This document shows, in pieces, positions 27,020 to 37,100 of a DNA stretch of 39,474 nt. The stretch lies in assembly GCA_944325535.1 (NCBI GenBank), contig CALVAL010000013.1:1-39474 (forward strand), written 5' to 3'. This DNA comes from Candidatus Gastranaerophilales bacterium. GTDB taxonomy: Bacteria; Cyanobacteriota; Vampirovibrionia; Gastranaerophilales; Gastranaerophilaceae. The position numbers and the translations under genes are program-made. The notes beneath the pieces are model-generated. The model saw only the letters and a list, made by a program, of their open reading frames with translations, was not told where the DNA came from and ran no database searches. Each line of letters begins with the position of its first letter. Within the stretch, counting starts at the first letter, position 1.

Positions 27020-28396
27020 ATGTACAATGTAGCAATTATTGGTGCTGGTCCTGCTGGGATTTTTTCTGCTTTGGAAATCGTAAAACGTCGTCCAGAATGG
27101 AAGGTTATATTAATAGAAAAAGGACAAAAAATTGAAAAGCGTAAATGTCCTATTAGAGAAGGTTCTCCAAAATGCGTTAATTGTAAACGTTGCGGACTTC
27201 TTTGCGGATGGGGCGGTGCAGGAGCGTTTTCTGATGGTAAATTAACCCTAACTCCTGATGTAGGTGGTCATTTAGTAGACTATATGTCTAGAGATAAAGT
27301 CGAAGATTTGATTAAATATGCTGATAATATGTATTTAGAACACGGTGCCACAGATGAAGTTTTTGGTACTGATATGGAGATTTTTAGGGATATTGAGCGC
27401 CAAGCTGTTCTTGCTGAACTAAAGCTTGTTCATTCTCCTGTTCGTCACTTAGGAACAGAGCGAAGCCTAGACGTTCTAAAACATATGCAAGATTATTTAG
27501 ATGATAAAATTACAATTTTGAATAATGTATCAGCGCAAAGTCTTATTGTAGAATGTGAGCAGGTAAAAGGTATTGTTCTTGATAACGGTGACACAATTAA
27601 AGCTGAATATACAATTATTGCTCCAGGAAGAGAAGGTGCTGATTGGCTGACTCATGAATTTGCAAAAAATAAAATTGGAATGGTAAATAATGCTGTTGAT
27701 ATTGGGGTAAGAGTAGAATTACCGGCTCCAGTTTTTGCACCTCTTACAGATAAATTGTATGAATCAAAATTAGTCTATCATTCTCCAACATTTGGGGATG
27801 AGGTCAGAACTTTTTGTATGAATCCAAATGGCGAGGTTGTACAAGAAAATTATAATGGAATAGCGACTGTAAATGGTCATAGTTATGCAAATATAAAAAC
27901 TAATAATACTAACTTTGCGCTTTTAGTTAGTAAAAAATTTACAGAACCATTTAAACAACCAATAGCTTATGGACAGCACATTGCAAGTCTTGCTAATATG
28001 CTTGCTGGAGGGATATTGGTACAAAGATTTGGTGATCTATTAGAAGGAAGACGTTCGACTCCTGATAGAATAAAATCAAGTATTATTACTCCGACATTAA
28101 CTTGTGCTACCCCAGGAGATTTGAGCTTAGTTATACCTTATCGTCAAATGAAGAGTATTATTGAAATGCTTTTTGCTCTTGATAAAATCGCTCCTGGAAC
28201 GGCTTCTAGATATACTCTTTTATATGGTATCGAAGTTAAATTCTATTCTGCTAGGGTTAAATTAACAAATGAATTGGAAACAGAAGGGGTAAAAAACTTA
28301 TTTACAATAGGTGATGGAGCTGGTGTTACAAGAGGTCTAATACAAGCATCTGCTTCTGGTGTATATGTTGCTCAGACTATCTGCGAAAGGGGATAG
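27020..28396 (+). CDS. FAD-dependent dehydrogenase (COG2509-like)
   Basis: This 458-residue flavoprotein begins with a dinucleotide-binding motif G-A-G-P-A-G at residues 8-13. The cysteine-rich stretch C-P-I-R-E-G-S-P-K-C-V-N-C-K-R-C-G near 43-59 is followed by C-G-W-G-G-A-G-A-F-S-D-G-K-L, the hallmark of the COG2509 'uncharacterised FAD-dependent dehydrogenase' family. The C-terminal F-T-I-G-D-G-A-G-V-T-R-G-L closes the FAD site. The four-cysteine cluster could bind a metal or Fe-S centre, but that is inference. The ATG follows GGGAG at suitable spacing. It is apparently monocistronic, with fliI starting 185 bases downstream from its own promoter. The physiological substrate is unknown. A G7 run overlaps and follows its TAG stop. 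Confidence 0.88.
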   Translation: MYNVAIIGAGPAGIFSALEIVKRRPEWKVILIEKGQKIEKRKCPIREGSPKCVNCKRCGLLCGWGGAGAFSDGKLTLTPDVGGHLVDYMSRDKVEDLIKYADNMYLEHGATDEVFGTDMEIFRDIERQAVLAELKLVHSPVRHLGTERSLDVLKHMQDYLDDKITILNNVSAQSLIVECEQVKGIVLDNGDTIKAEYTIIAPGREGADWLTHEFAKNKIGMVNNAVDIGVRVELPAPVFAPLTDKLYESKLVYHSPTFGDEVRTFCMNPNGEVVQENYNGIATVNGHSYANIKTNNTNFALLVSKKFTEPFKQPIAYGQHIASLANMLAGGILVQRFGDLLEGRRSTPDRIKSSIITPTLTCATPGDLSLVIPYRQMKSIIEMLFALDKIAPGTASRYTLLYGIEVKFYSARVKLTNELETEGVKNLFTIGDGAGVTRGLIQASASGVYVAQTICERG

Positions 28397-28545
28397 GGGG
28401 GGAAATGTACTGGGCTTATAGTCTAAATTACAAGCTTAGCGTTAGAAGTAGATAAGTTTGTAAGTTTAGGAGTTGTGATAGCGATAAAAATCTAATCTCT
28501 ACTCACTAATCACTATTAACTAAAAACAAACTATTAAATCTTTTG

Positions 28546-28575
28546 TTTACTAACTTAAATATAGTATGATAAAAT
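28546..28575 (+). promoter_or_regulatory. Candidate promoter of the fliI operon
   Basis: TTTACT (28546-28551), an 18-base spacer, extended TG and TAAAAT (28570-28575) end only 6 bases before the fliI ATG. If used, the transcript would be nearly leaderless. The rest of 28397-28569 contains a T/A/C-rich segment with recurring CACTAA-type words and no defensible hairpin. Confidence 0.45.
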
Positions 28576-28581
28576 AAGAAT

Positions 28582-29928
28582 ATGGATGGAGTAGATCAAG
28601 AGTATTTAGATAATTTAAAAATCAAGGTTCATGAAAAAATCGAGAACCTTGATTTATATCAATTTAAGGGCAGTGTATCTAAATTATTAGGATTAACTGT
28701 AGAAGTAAAATTACCGGGGCTTAAAATTGGTGATTTATGCTATATAGAAGCTGCAAATGGTGAAAAGAAACCTGCTGAAGTTGTTGCATTTAAAGGTGAT
28801 GCTGCTCAATTATTACTTTTATACGATGGAACAGGAATTGGACAAGGTAGTCTAGTGCAGACGACTGGTAAACCTATTATTATTCCTGTAGGGGATTTTC
28901 TTTTAGGTAGATTAATTAATCCTATGGGTGAACCTATTGATGGTAAGCCTCTTAATTTAGAGGGAGCAACTTGGCGTCCTGTAGAAGGACCTCCCCCAGG
29001 ACCTTTTGAAAGACCAATTATTACTGAAATGTTTTCTACTGGAGTACGAGCAATAGACTCTTGTCTTACATTTGGTTGCGGACAACGTATGGGATTATTT
29101 GCAGGCTCTGGAGTCGGTAAGAGTACTCTGCTTGGTATGATAGCAAGAAATTCTGATGCTGATGTAAACGTCGTAGCTCTAATAGGTGAACGTGGAAGAG
29201 AAGTTAAGGAATTTGTAGAGGATGCGCTTGGTCCAGAAGGTATGAAAAAGTCAGTTTTAGTATGTTCAACTGGAGACCAGCCTCCGTTAATTAGACAAAA
29301 GTGTCTCTTAACTGCAACTGCTGTTTGTGAGTACTTTAGAGATCAAGGAAAAAAAGTTTTTCTTATGACAGATACTGTAACTCGTTGTGCAATGGCAGGT
29401 CGTGAGGTTGGACTGTCAATCGGAGAACCACCTACGATGAAAGGTTATCCGCCTTCAATATTTTCTTGGCTTCAAAAGGTTCTTGAAAGAGCCGGAAATA
29501 GTCCAAAAGGCTCAATAACAGCTTTTTATACAGTACTTATGGAAGGTGATGACATTAATGACCCAATTGTAGATACCGTTCGGGGGATTACGGATGGTCA
29601 TATATTTTTATCAAGAAAAGTTGCAGAAGCAAACCATTATCCTGCAATAGATATATTAGGTAGTATTTCAAGACTTATGTCAGCTATAGCTTCTCAGCCG
29701 CATAAAGAAGCTGCTTCTAAGTTACGGAAAATAATGTCTATGTATCGTGAAAATAAGGATTTGATTGATGTTGGTATGTATCAGCCTGGTTCTAATCCAA
29801 AATTAGATACTGCTATTGAAATGATGCCAAAAATTAATGCTTTTTTACAACAAAGAACTACAGATAGTGTTAATATGCAAAATACAATTGATACACTGAT
29901 TAATATGATGTCTGGTGTAGATATTTAA
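28582..29928 (+). CDS. fliI: Flagellar/type III secretion ATPase FliI (SctN family)
   Basis: FliI is the hexameric ATPase on the cytoplasmic face of the flagellar or injectisome export gate; it unfolds substrates and releases them from chaperones. The 448-residue protein has Walker A G175-S-G-V-G-K180-S-T, Walker B V-F-L-M-T-D264, and the family blocks L-I-G-E-R-G-R-E-V, G-E-P-P-T-M-K-G-Y-P-P-S-I-F and E-G-D-D-I-N-D-P-I. The text D-T-V-R-G-I-T-D-G-H-I-F-L-S-R sits closer to flagellar FliI than to F1 ATPase. ATG 28582 has no ribosome-binding site and lies about 7 bases after a candidate -10, so translation may be leaderless. It heads a co-directional run with the coiled-coil, epimerase and glgA genes. 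Confidence 0.93.
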   Translation: MDGVDQEYLDNLKIKVHEKIENLDLYQFKGSVSKLLGLTVEVKLPGLKIGDLCYIEAANGEKKPAEVVAFKGDAAQLLLLYDGTGIGQGSLVQTTGKPIIIPVGDFLLGRLINPMGEPIDGKPLNLEGATWRPVEGPPPGPFERPIITEMFSTGVRAIDSCLTFGCGQRMGLFAGSGVGKSTLLGMIARNSDADVNVVALIGERGREVKEFVEDALGPEGMKKSVLVCSTGDQPPLIRQKCLLTATAVCEYFRDQGKKVFLMTDTVTRCAMAGREVGLSIGEPPTMKGYPPSIFSWLQKVLERAGNSPKGSITAFYTVLMEGDDINDPIVDTVRGITDGHIFLSRKVAEANHYPAIDILGSISRLMSAIASQPHKEAASKLRKIMSMYRENKDLIDVGMYQPGSNPKLDTAIEMMPKINAFLQQRTTDSVNMQNTIDTLINMMSGVDI

Positions 29929-29998
29929 AAATAGTTCTAATTAACTAGCAAATTTTATTTTTAGACGTTTTATACTTTTTAAAGAAAGGAATTTTGTC

Positions 29999-30331
29999 TT
30001 GAAAGTTACGTTACAGACCTACCAGCTGTCTTACAAAGCATCTGCCAGTGATTTAAAATTTTTGGACAGCATTCGTGATAAAAATGTTGCTGTATTTGAG
30101 AATTTGCAAAAGCAAAAAATTGAAACACTTCTAAAATACAGAGAAGTAAAAAAGGTTATAGAAAACTATCACAATCTTTTAAATAGCTACTCTAATACTA
30201 ATATTGCAGACGAAATAATAACAAATGCAAAAAGAGATTTAGAGGATATGAAAGTTTTTAAAGATACTTTATGGAATAAATTACGAGAAATAAATCTGGC
30301 TATTTTAGCAGAGGAAGAAAAAAATTATTAG
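29999..30331 (+). CDS. Small coiled-coil protein in fliJ position (FliJ/SctO-like)
   Basis: This 110-residue protein is almost wholly helical and charged. It starts with TTG at 29999, supported by AAAGGA at 29985-29990 with 8 bases of spacing. Two long helical stretches (about 15-60 and 67-108) are compatible with the antiparallel coiled coil of FliJ/SctO, the stalk protein that works inside the FliI hexamer, and it lies directly after fliI. FliJ is usually near 145 residues and I see no diagnostic residue, so the assignment rests on position and shape. The first 14 residues (ending Y-Q-L-S-Y-K-A) loosely resemble the N-terminal tag of neighbouring proteins. The epimerase follows after 11 bases. 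Confidence 0.62.
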   Translation: MKVTLQTYQLSYKASASDLKFLDSIRDKNVAVFENLQKQKIETLLKYREVKKVIENYHNLLNSYSNTNIADEIITNAKRDLEDMKVFKDTLWNKLREINLAILAEEEKNY

Positions 30332-30342
30332 GAAGGACCTGT

Positions 30343-31401
30343 ATGTTAATAGGAAAAATAAATTCTGGTAATTTAGGGTTTAAAGGAATATATGATCCAA
30401 ATGTATTAATTACCGGCAGTTCAGGATATATTGGAAGTCATTTAGTCCCAAAACTTGCTGATGACGGATTTAATTGTATAGTGTGTTGCAGAGATAAATA
30501 TAAACAGGAGTATCTAGATAGTATTATTGCTGAAATAAATCGCTATAAGACTGATAAAAGTTTCTGTTCTTTTGCAAATATTGATTTGACTAATGAAGCA
30601 GAAATTAATAGATTTTTAAAAGAAAATAAACTTGTGGATGTAGTTATTCACCTTGGAGGGGTAACATATAATTCCGAATCACTAGTTAATCCGCGGAAAT
30701 ATTATGATAACAATGTTATTGCCTCACGAAACCTTGTTAACTCTATGCTTGACAATGATGTTAAAAATATTTTGTATGTTTCAACAGCATCGATTTATCC
30801 TAAAACTGTTCAAGGAAAAGTTTCCGAAAAAAGAACACCTGTTCCAAAAACACCTTATGCAAAAACAAAATTTATTACAGAACATTTGATTAACGACTAT
30901 AAGGTTTATGATTTAAAATCTACAATCCTGAGAGTTTTTAATGTCGCAGGAGCTCACGGGTTTAATGATTTGGATATTGGTAAGAATGTAATAACAGTGC
31001 TCCTAAATTTAATAAAGAATGATAGACTATTTACATTAATGGGAAATGATTATCCTACCCCTGATGGTACCTGCGTAAAGGATTTTATCCATATTGATGA
31101 TGTGACAGATGCCATTGGTAAATCTGTTGCAAAACTTTTAGAGCCGAATACAACTTCCAAAACTTATAATTTAGGTACAGGTAAGGGCACTTCACTTGGA
31201 GAACTTATTCGAAAGAGTATTGATATCACAGGTAAGGAATTAAAGCTTCGTATAGGAGCAGCATTAAAAGACGAAGTACCAAGTCTAATTGCTGACAATA
31301 CAAAAATTAAAAAAGAGCTTGGCTGGATGCCTCAAAAAAATATTGATGAGATAATAACAAGCTGCTGGAAATGGTTGCTCCAGAACGGAGGTAAAAAATG
31401 A
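30343..31401 (+). CDS. NAD-dependent sugar-nucleotide epimerase (GalE-like) with N-terminal K-I-N/N-L-G-F-K-G tag
   Basis: This is an extended short-chain dehydrogenase of the UDP-glucose 4-epimerase type. The NAD motif is T-G-S-S-G-Y-I-G-S-H starting near residue 24. The catalytic S/T lies in V-S-T-A-S-I-Y-P, and Y-A-K-T-K (Y-x3-K) follows in T-P-Y-A-K-T-K. The late segment D-F-I-H-I-D-D-V is family-typical. Length is 352 residues, with about 18 extra residues before the Rossmann fold: K5-I-N, then N10-L-G-F-K-G15. The ATG follows GGAAGGACCTGT, 11 bases after the fliJ-position gene. The stop overlaps the glgA start (ATGA), so it is coupled to glycogen synthase. Activity on UDP-glucose/UDP-galactose is inferred; other hexose or N-acetylhexosamine substrates are possible. 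Confidence 0.85.
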   Translation: MLIGKINSGNLGFKGIYDPNVLITGSSGYIGSHLVPKLADDGFNCIVCCRDKYKQEYLDSIIAEINRYKTDKSFCSFANIDLTNEAEINRFLKENKLVDVVIHLGGVTYNSESLVNPRKYYDNNVIASRNLVNSMLDNDVKNILYVSTASIYPKTVQGKVSEKRTPVPKTPYAKTKFITEHLINDYKVYDLKSTILRVFNVAGAHGFNDLDIGKNVITVLLNLIKNDRLFTLMGNDYPTPDGTCVKDFIHIDDVTDAIGKSVAKLLEPNTTSKTYNLGTGKGTSLGELIRKSIDITGKELKLRIGAALKDEVPSLIADNTKIKKELGWMPQKNIDEIITSCWKWLLQNGGKK

Positions 31402-34019
31402 TATTAGCTATAAGTGTAAATAATACCGATTATACGAATAGTATACGTGCAAAAAAGTCTGAGAAATTAAAAAACAGATATTCTACAATTGTCTTTAGGG
31501 GTGGAGAAAATCCAAAACAGGTTGCATTTATTTCTTTCGAAACAGTTCCTATAAATAAAACAGGAGGTATGGCTGATGTAGTCGGAGAACTTGCCCCGGA
31601 ATTAAATAAACGAGGAATGGATGTGAGATGTATAATTCCAATGCTTAATGCTCAAGGTGGAGTTCCTGTGAATGATAAAGGCCGGCAAATATACAGAACT
31701 CCAAAAGGTAAGGAGTTTCCTATTGATGACCTTGGAATAGATTTTGATTACAATTATGGTACAAAAAGCGGAAAGGGGAGAATTTTTAAGGTAAATGACA
31801 GCCGTGTAAAGTTTCCAGTGTATGTTCTTTATTGTCCTGACGATGTTTCTAATAACAAGACGGAGTATCAGGGTTGGATAATGGATCAGGTTAAAAATCA
31901 GGAAGCTTTCTGTAAAGCAGGGCTTGAAGCTCTTAAAGAACTAAAAGACGCAGAAAAATTTAATCCTAAATATGTTATGTCATATGAATGGACAACAGCA
32001 CCTGTTATTGAGGCTATGAGTAAGGATGATTATTACAAAGACAAAATAAAAATTGCAAATATAAATAATTTTGGTCCTGTTTATCAAGGACGTGTGGGGG
32101 CACCTGTAGCAGCTCCATACCTTCTTGATAACAAAGAGCTGGAAAATCACTGTGCAGAACCACGTGTAAAAGTTCTTCTTGAAGAAATAGGCAGAGCTGT
32201 TGAAGCTAGAGCTGGTAAGCTGAATCCTTTGAACATAAATGACGAAATTTCCAGGGGTGATTATAAAGCTGCTTATCTGAAGGTCGCTGAAAATTATGAA
32301 AAATATATTCCATACACTACAAATCATCTTGGATTTATGGATAGTATGGTAATGGAGAGCTTTCCTAAAAAAGGATGGTTTAAACAATATTATAATTTTT
32401 ATGTGCCTGCAGTTAGGAAAGCTGATTCAATAGTAAGCTGTTCTGATACTTATATAAAAGAATTAGCAGAGGAAGACAGATATTCAGATGGTGTTTCTAA
32501 CCTGATGAACTTTGAAAGGCTTAAGAGTTTTGGTATAACAATTGGTATGGATTACAGCCTCCATAATCCTGCTGCAACAGAAAAAGAAACAACTAATCCG
32601 GTAAAGTATCCATTTTCTGCTAATGAAAATGAACTAAAAACTAATCCAAAATTGTTAGATTATAAAATCGGTAAAGCTATGAATAAATCTTATTTGCAAG
32701 AAATTTTAGGAGCAAAGATACCAGATAAGGAAACTGCTTTTAATAAATTAGTCGGAGCAAAGCAGTACGGATTTCTTGAAAATGAACCCAATGCACTAGT
32801 TTCAGTATTTATCACAAGATATGACCCACAGCAGAAAGGAGTTGATATTGCAATAAAGACTGCACAAAAATTGCTTGAAGAAGAAAAAGATGCGCAAATA
32901 ATTCTTGCAGGCCCAAATTTTAGTAAAGATTATGCACTTATAAAAGAGTATCTTGAGAATGTAGTTTATAAATATCTGGGCAGGGCGGTTTTATGTGACG
33001 GTTTTATAAACAATATTTCACAGTTTTATGCAGGTTCGGACACAGTTTTAATTCCGAGCAGATTTGCACCTTTTGAACTTGTTCAGCTTCAAGGTATGAG
33101 AATGGGCGCAATCCCGATTGTATCTAATGGGGGCGGGCTTGCAGAAATTATTGTTGATCCTCGAGAAGATAATGACGAAAAAATATTAGGATTTAAAACT
33201 GAAACGTCACTTTTTCTAACGCCGAATCCTTATAAATCGTATTGTGATACAATCAAACGAGCATTGGATGTTTATAAAAATCAGCCAGATAAGTGGGATA
33301 AAATGCTGTTAAACGGGCTCAGGTATAAAAGAACTTGGGATATACCCGCACAAAGATATTTGGAAACTGTGTTTAATCCTAAAAATTATAGTAATATCAA
33401 AGATTTGTTCTACTTAGATCCCAAATTTAGCACCGGTGAAATTTCAGCTGATGATAAACAAAAACAAAAAGAAGATTTTGAGTATCTAAAACACAAGGGA
33501 TTTACACAAATTATCCAAATTGATAAGGAGAATGAAAAACTAAAAAATCTTGCAACAAAATACAGTATAAAATATAAAAATATAGAATTCGGTGATACTC
33601 CGACAGAGGAAAGCACTGTAAAATTGCTAAAGGAAATTGATAATGATGCTGAAAAAAGTTTTATCAATGAATCTGAGGGTAAAAATAATAAGTCGGTACT
33701 GGCATGCTTCTATCTTGCATATAAAACTTTCGACAGTATTGATAAAATTATGTACAAAATTTGGACTGAGCGAGAGAAAGATTTTTATGACGTTATCTGG
33801 GGTGATAAGAATAAGATAAAAAATATAATGACAAAACTTTCAATCCTCGGTGAGAAATATAATCATGATATCAAAAAGCTTTCACTCGACGAGCTATTCA
33901 GTATTAATCCTAATATGATAAACATTACTCTAAGACGTACCCGAGAAATCGTAGAGAAATTCAGAGATTTAAATTCTTGGAAAGAGGTAGTATACTCGGG
34001 CAGACATTATATAAAGTAA
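31398..34019 (+). CDS. glgA: Enlarged glycogen/starch synthase (GT5), altered E-x7-E position
   Basis: GlgA extends alpha-1,4-glucan from ADP- or UDP-glucose. The ADP-glucose loop K54-T-G-G-M-A-D-V-V-G is intact, and the C-terminal GT domain has D-G-F-I-N-N-I-S-Q-F-Y-A-G-S-D and S-N-G-G-G-L-A-E-I. At 873 residues the protein is nearly twice the usual about 480: an N-terminal extension of about 39 residues with F33-R-G-G, extra sequence between the two halves, and about 180 extra C-terminal residues of unrecognised, lysine-rich helical character. The segment normally reading R-F-E-P-C-G-L-T-Q reads R-F-A557-P-F-E-L-V-Q, so the critical glutamate (E377 in E. coli) is alanine here. It overlaps the epimerase gene (ATGA). 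It could be active with shifted chemistry, or a glucan-binding paralogue. Confidence 0.86.
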   Translation: MILAISVNNTDYTNSIRAKKSEKLKNRYSTIVFRGGENPKQVAFISFETVPINKTGGMADVVGELAPELNKRGMDVRCIIPMLNAQGGVPVNDKGRQIYRTPKGKEFPIDDLGIDFDYNYGTKSGKGRIFKVNDSRVKFPVYVLYCPDDVSNNKTEYQGWIMDQVKNQEAFCKAGLEALKELKDAEKFNPKYVMSYEWTTAPVIEAMSKDDYYKDKIKIANINNFGPVYQGRVGAPVAAPYLLDNKELENHCAEPRVKVLLEEIGRAVEARAGKLNPLNINDEISRGDYKAAYLKVAENYEKYIPYTTNHLGFMDSMVMESFPKKGWFKQYYNFYVPAVRKADSIVSCSDTYIKELAEEDRYSDGVSNLMNFERLKSFGITIGMDYSLHNPAATEKETTNPVKYPFSANENELKTNPKLLDYKIGKAMNKSYLQEILGAKIPDKETAFNKLVGAKQYGFLENEPNALVSVFITRYDPQQKGVDIAIKTAQKLLEEEKDAQIILAGPNFSKDYALIKEYLENVVYKYLGRAVLCDGFINNISQFYAGSDTVLIPSRFAPFELVQLQGMRMGAIPIVSNGGGLAEIIVDPREDNDEKILGFKTETSLFLTPNPYKSYCDTIKRALDVYKNQPDKWDKMLLNGLRYKRTWDIPAQRYLETVFNPKNYSNIKDLFYLDPKFSTGEISADDKQKQKEDFEYLKHKGFTQIIQIDKENEKLKNLATKYSIKYKNIEFGDTPTEESTVKLLKEIDNDAEKSFINESEGKNNKSVLACFYLAYKTFDSIDKIMYKIWTEREKDFYDVIWGDKNKIKNIMTKLSILGEKYNHDIKKLSLDELFSINPNMINITLRRTREIVEKFRDLNSWKEVVYSGRHYIK

Positions 34020-34022
34020 TAA

Positions 34023-34050
34023 TTGTAATTTTATATTTATGTAATATAAT
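34023..34050 (+). promoter_or_regulatory. Candidate promoter of the giant GH13 gene
   Basis: TTGTAA (34023-34028), a 16-base spacer and TATAAT (34045-34050), just after the glgA stop. It leaves a leader of about 125 AT-rich bases, so the GH13 gene can be expressed separately from glgA. Confidence 0.5.
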
Positions 34051-34181
34051 AGAATGTAAAATTTAGTGGTAACGTGTATTATATACAATATTAAATTTTG
34101 TAAAATTTTTTGTTTGTATGCTTAAAATTTAGCAAAAATATTTTTTTTACAATCTTTATATATGTAGAAGGAGTCTCAAAA

Positions 34182-37100
34182 GTGTTTGTAAATAAGATTA
34201 ACGGTGTATCAAATTTAGGGTTTAAGGGTTATCAACATGTGAAAAATAATGTTGGTGAAACAATTATGAAGTTTAATTATCCTTATGACAGTGATAAGGA
34301 AACCTGTGAAGTACAAATTTTTAGAGCTGTTCCAACAGAAAAATATAATTATAAAATTGATGAGACTCCAATTACATCATTTTTCTTAAAACCAGAGGGT
34401 GTTGAGGTTGATATACAAGACCTTACTAATTTAGATAAGGATGCTCCTTTTGCTTATAAAATAGTTAGAAGAGATAAAGATTCTGGTAAAGTTATTTATG
34501 AAGGTCCTGATACAGGTGTAAAAATGAAGTCTCTTGGTAATGAATATGGCTTTAGAGTTCATAATGATAGAACTTGGTATCAGGTCAAAGATAAAGATGG
34601 TAATGTTATAAAAGCTTATGAAGGATATCAAGACCCTATAGAAAATTACCAGTATACTCTAGTTACTAGAAAAGGCACTACTCCGATGGTACAAGGAGCT
34701 GGATATCTTATCACTCCGGATTCATTAATGCCGGGTGCAATGTACAGAGGTTTTAAAGAAGAAAATACCGGAGAAATATACTACGATAAAGAATATCAAA
34801 AAAGGATGGAAGGAGTTATCAAAACTTTTTCAAACATATACGGGGGTAGTATTGCAGGTGCCCAAAGAATAATCCCATATTTAAAACAAAACGGATATAA
34901 ACTTATGTTCTCTACACCGATTGCAAACGGTTCAAAAGGCTGGTCTCTCGGATACTGGAATAAAAACAACATGCAGATTTCTCCTAACATGGGAAATACA
35001 GAAAATTTTGCATCATTTTTTAGAGATTTATATGCTAATGGTATGAAGTATGTTTATGATGGTACATTTACCTCAGAAGGTCTTGAAGGGATCCACTTCC
35101 AATATGCATTGAGATGGGCGGAAAAAAAACCGCAATCATATTACTGGTTCAGAATGAGCGGATTAAAAAATTCTAACCTCGGACTCGGAACTGTCCCTAA
35201 AAACAAAGAAAACTTGAGACATAGAGTTATAAATGCACCATATAATTATGAACTGCAATCCAATGGTACATATAAGGAAGTTGCAAACCCTAATTATAAT
35301 AAAAACAAAGAAACTCTTGTTCAAATATATGATGCTTCTCAAGCGAGTGATGAACAGCTTGGAAAATTAGATAAAGCTATTGAAAACTATGAAAAATTGA
35401 CCTCAGGAAATGAATTAGCTATCAACAACCATGATGATACAATTATCAACTTTGTATTCCAGATTAACCCTAATGAATATCGCAAACGAATTAATGTTAT
35501 TAATGAATTAAATAAAAACTTTGAGAAGCACATTCAATTAGATACTCCTGACGGAACTATAATAGCATGCGAATTCTCTAACTTTAAAATTGATAAGAAA
35601 ACAGAAGGCGGTTTTGTAACTTGGGATGCTAATACAGATATGGTAAAAATGAATTACCATATCTCAGGATATGATGAAAAATTATTACAAGCTATTCCGG
35701 ATAGAGCAAAACGTTATCAAGAGCAACAGATGATAGAACGTGGTGCAAGAGAAGTTCAGGATATGGCAATTCAAGCCGGAAAATATTGGACAGCAAAAGT
35801 TAATGATATACAAAAAATGTATATCGCTCAGACGGTTAGCGGAGTAAAAACCGTTGATGGAATTAATAAGCTTATTGAAGAAGGGAAATTACCTCAAGAA
35901 GCAAAGATTTCTGATAAAGTTCTAAATAACATCTTAAATGCTCAATACTTAGTAAAAGCAAAAGGTAATTTACCTAAAGATGATGTAACAGTAAAATCAT
36001 TGATGAAAATGCCATTAGATACTTTAGAGTTTGGCGAAAATACAGTAGGAGTAATAGCAACATCATATTTTTCTAATCGAGCAACTACAGATGATACAAT
36101 TGGTGTTTCAAGATTTGATTTGATGAAAAATGGAAACCCTCATTTAGTAGCTCCATATAGCAAAAACTATAAAAAAGTAAACAGTATGTATACAAATGAG
36201 GTTAAAGAGTTTGCAGATAAAATTATAAAAGAAGTTAATATCCATTCTAATGAAAAATTGTTAGATGCAAATGGTGACTATACTGAATACGGTGAATACG
36301 TTATAGAATTAGTAGGTCAAGATATTGCAAAGTATGCATTTTTAAAATCTTTAACTGGTGATAAGTTAAAAACAAAATTACTTAATAGTGGTGAAATTAC
36401 CTATGATTATGATTCTTTAAAAAATGATACAACTCTAAAATCATTGAAAATTAATGCTCATAATCCTGAAGACGAGGCTGAAATTTTAGCTCAAAAAATG
36501 CAAAAGGGTTTAAAATCTCTTAGTAAAGAAGATATTTCATATGTAGCAGAATCTATAAATAAAAGAATAGCTGGTACTGATACTGCAAGTTTCAGAATTG
36601 CAGAAGCTCTAAATGAAAGATCAGGACTTGGTCTTGATTGGAGATTAGATGCTGCAAAAGATGTTATGGATATGGATGCTATAAGAAATGGTGATAATGA
36701 TTTCAATGACAATTGGAATGATGTAATAGACTTTTGGAAAAAATTTGTTCAAGGTATAAAGTCTGAAAACCCTAATTCCTATATTGTTGCTGAAATTACA
36801 GATATTCCAGATTTAATGCGTGGTACGTATGGATCTGATTCTTGTCCTTATAATGGTTGGACAAATGTAAATAATGCAAAGTTTAATGGAGAACCTGATT
36901 CTTTAGCAAAATTCTTTAATGAAACAGGTATAACATCTGAAGCTGGTTATTCTTATTTCTTTACAGATTTATTAACAATATTTGCTCCTTCATTCGATGA
37001 AGGAAATGGCGAATCTACAAATCATGATAGATTCAGAAAGCGTATGGATTTATTACTACATACAAGAAGCGTTGATTATTTAAGAAATCTATACACATTT

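Noticed and set aside
28388-28402. G7 run as a phase-variation tract
   Set aside because: It overlaps the stop of the FAD enzyme and continues into non-coding DNA, so slippage would not change the protein or obviously shift a promoter spacer.
31980-32387. Long minus-strand frame inside glgA
   Set aside because: It is antisense to a clearly conserved GT5 enzyme and has the F/I/S-rich composition typical of shadow frames in AT-rich DNA.
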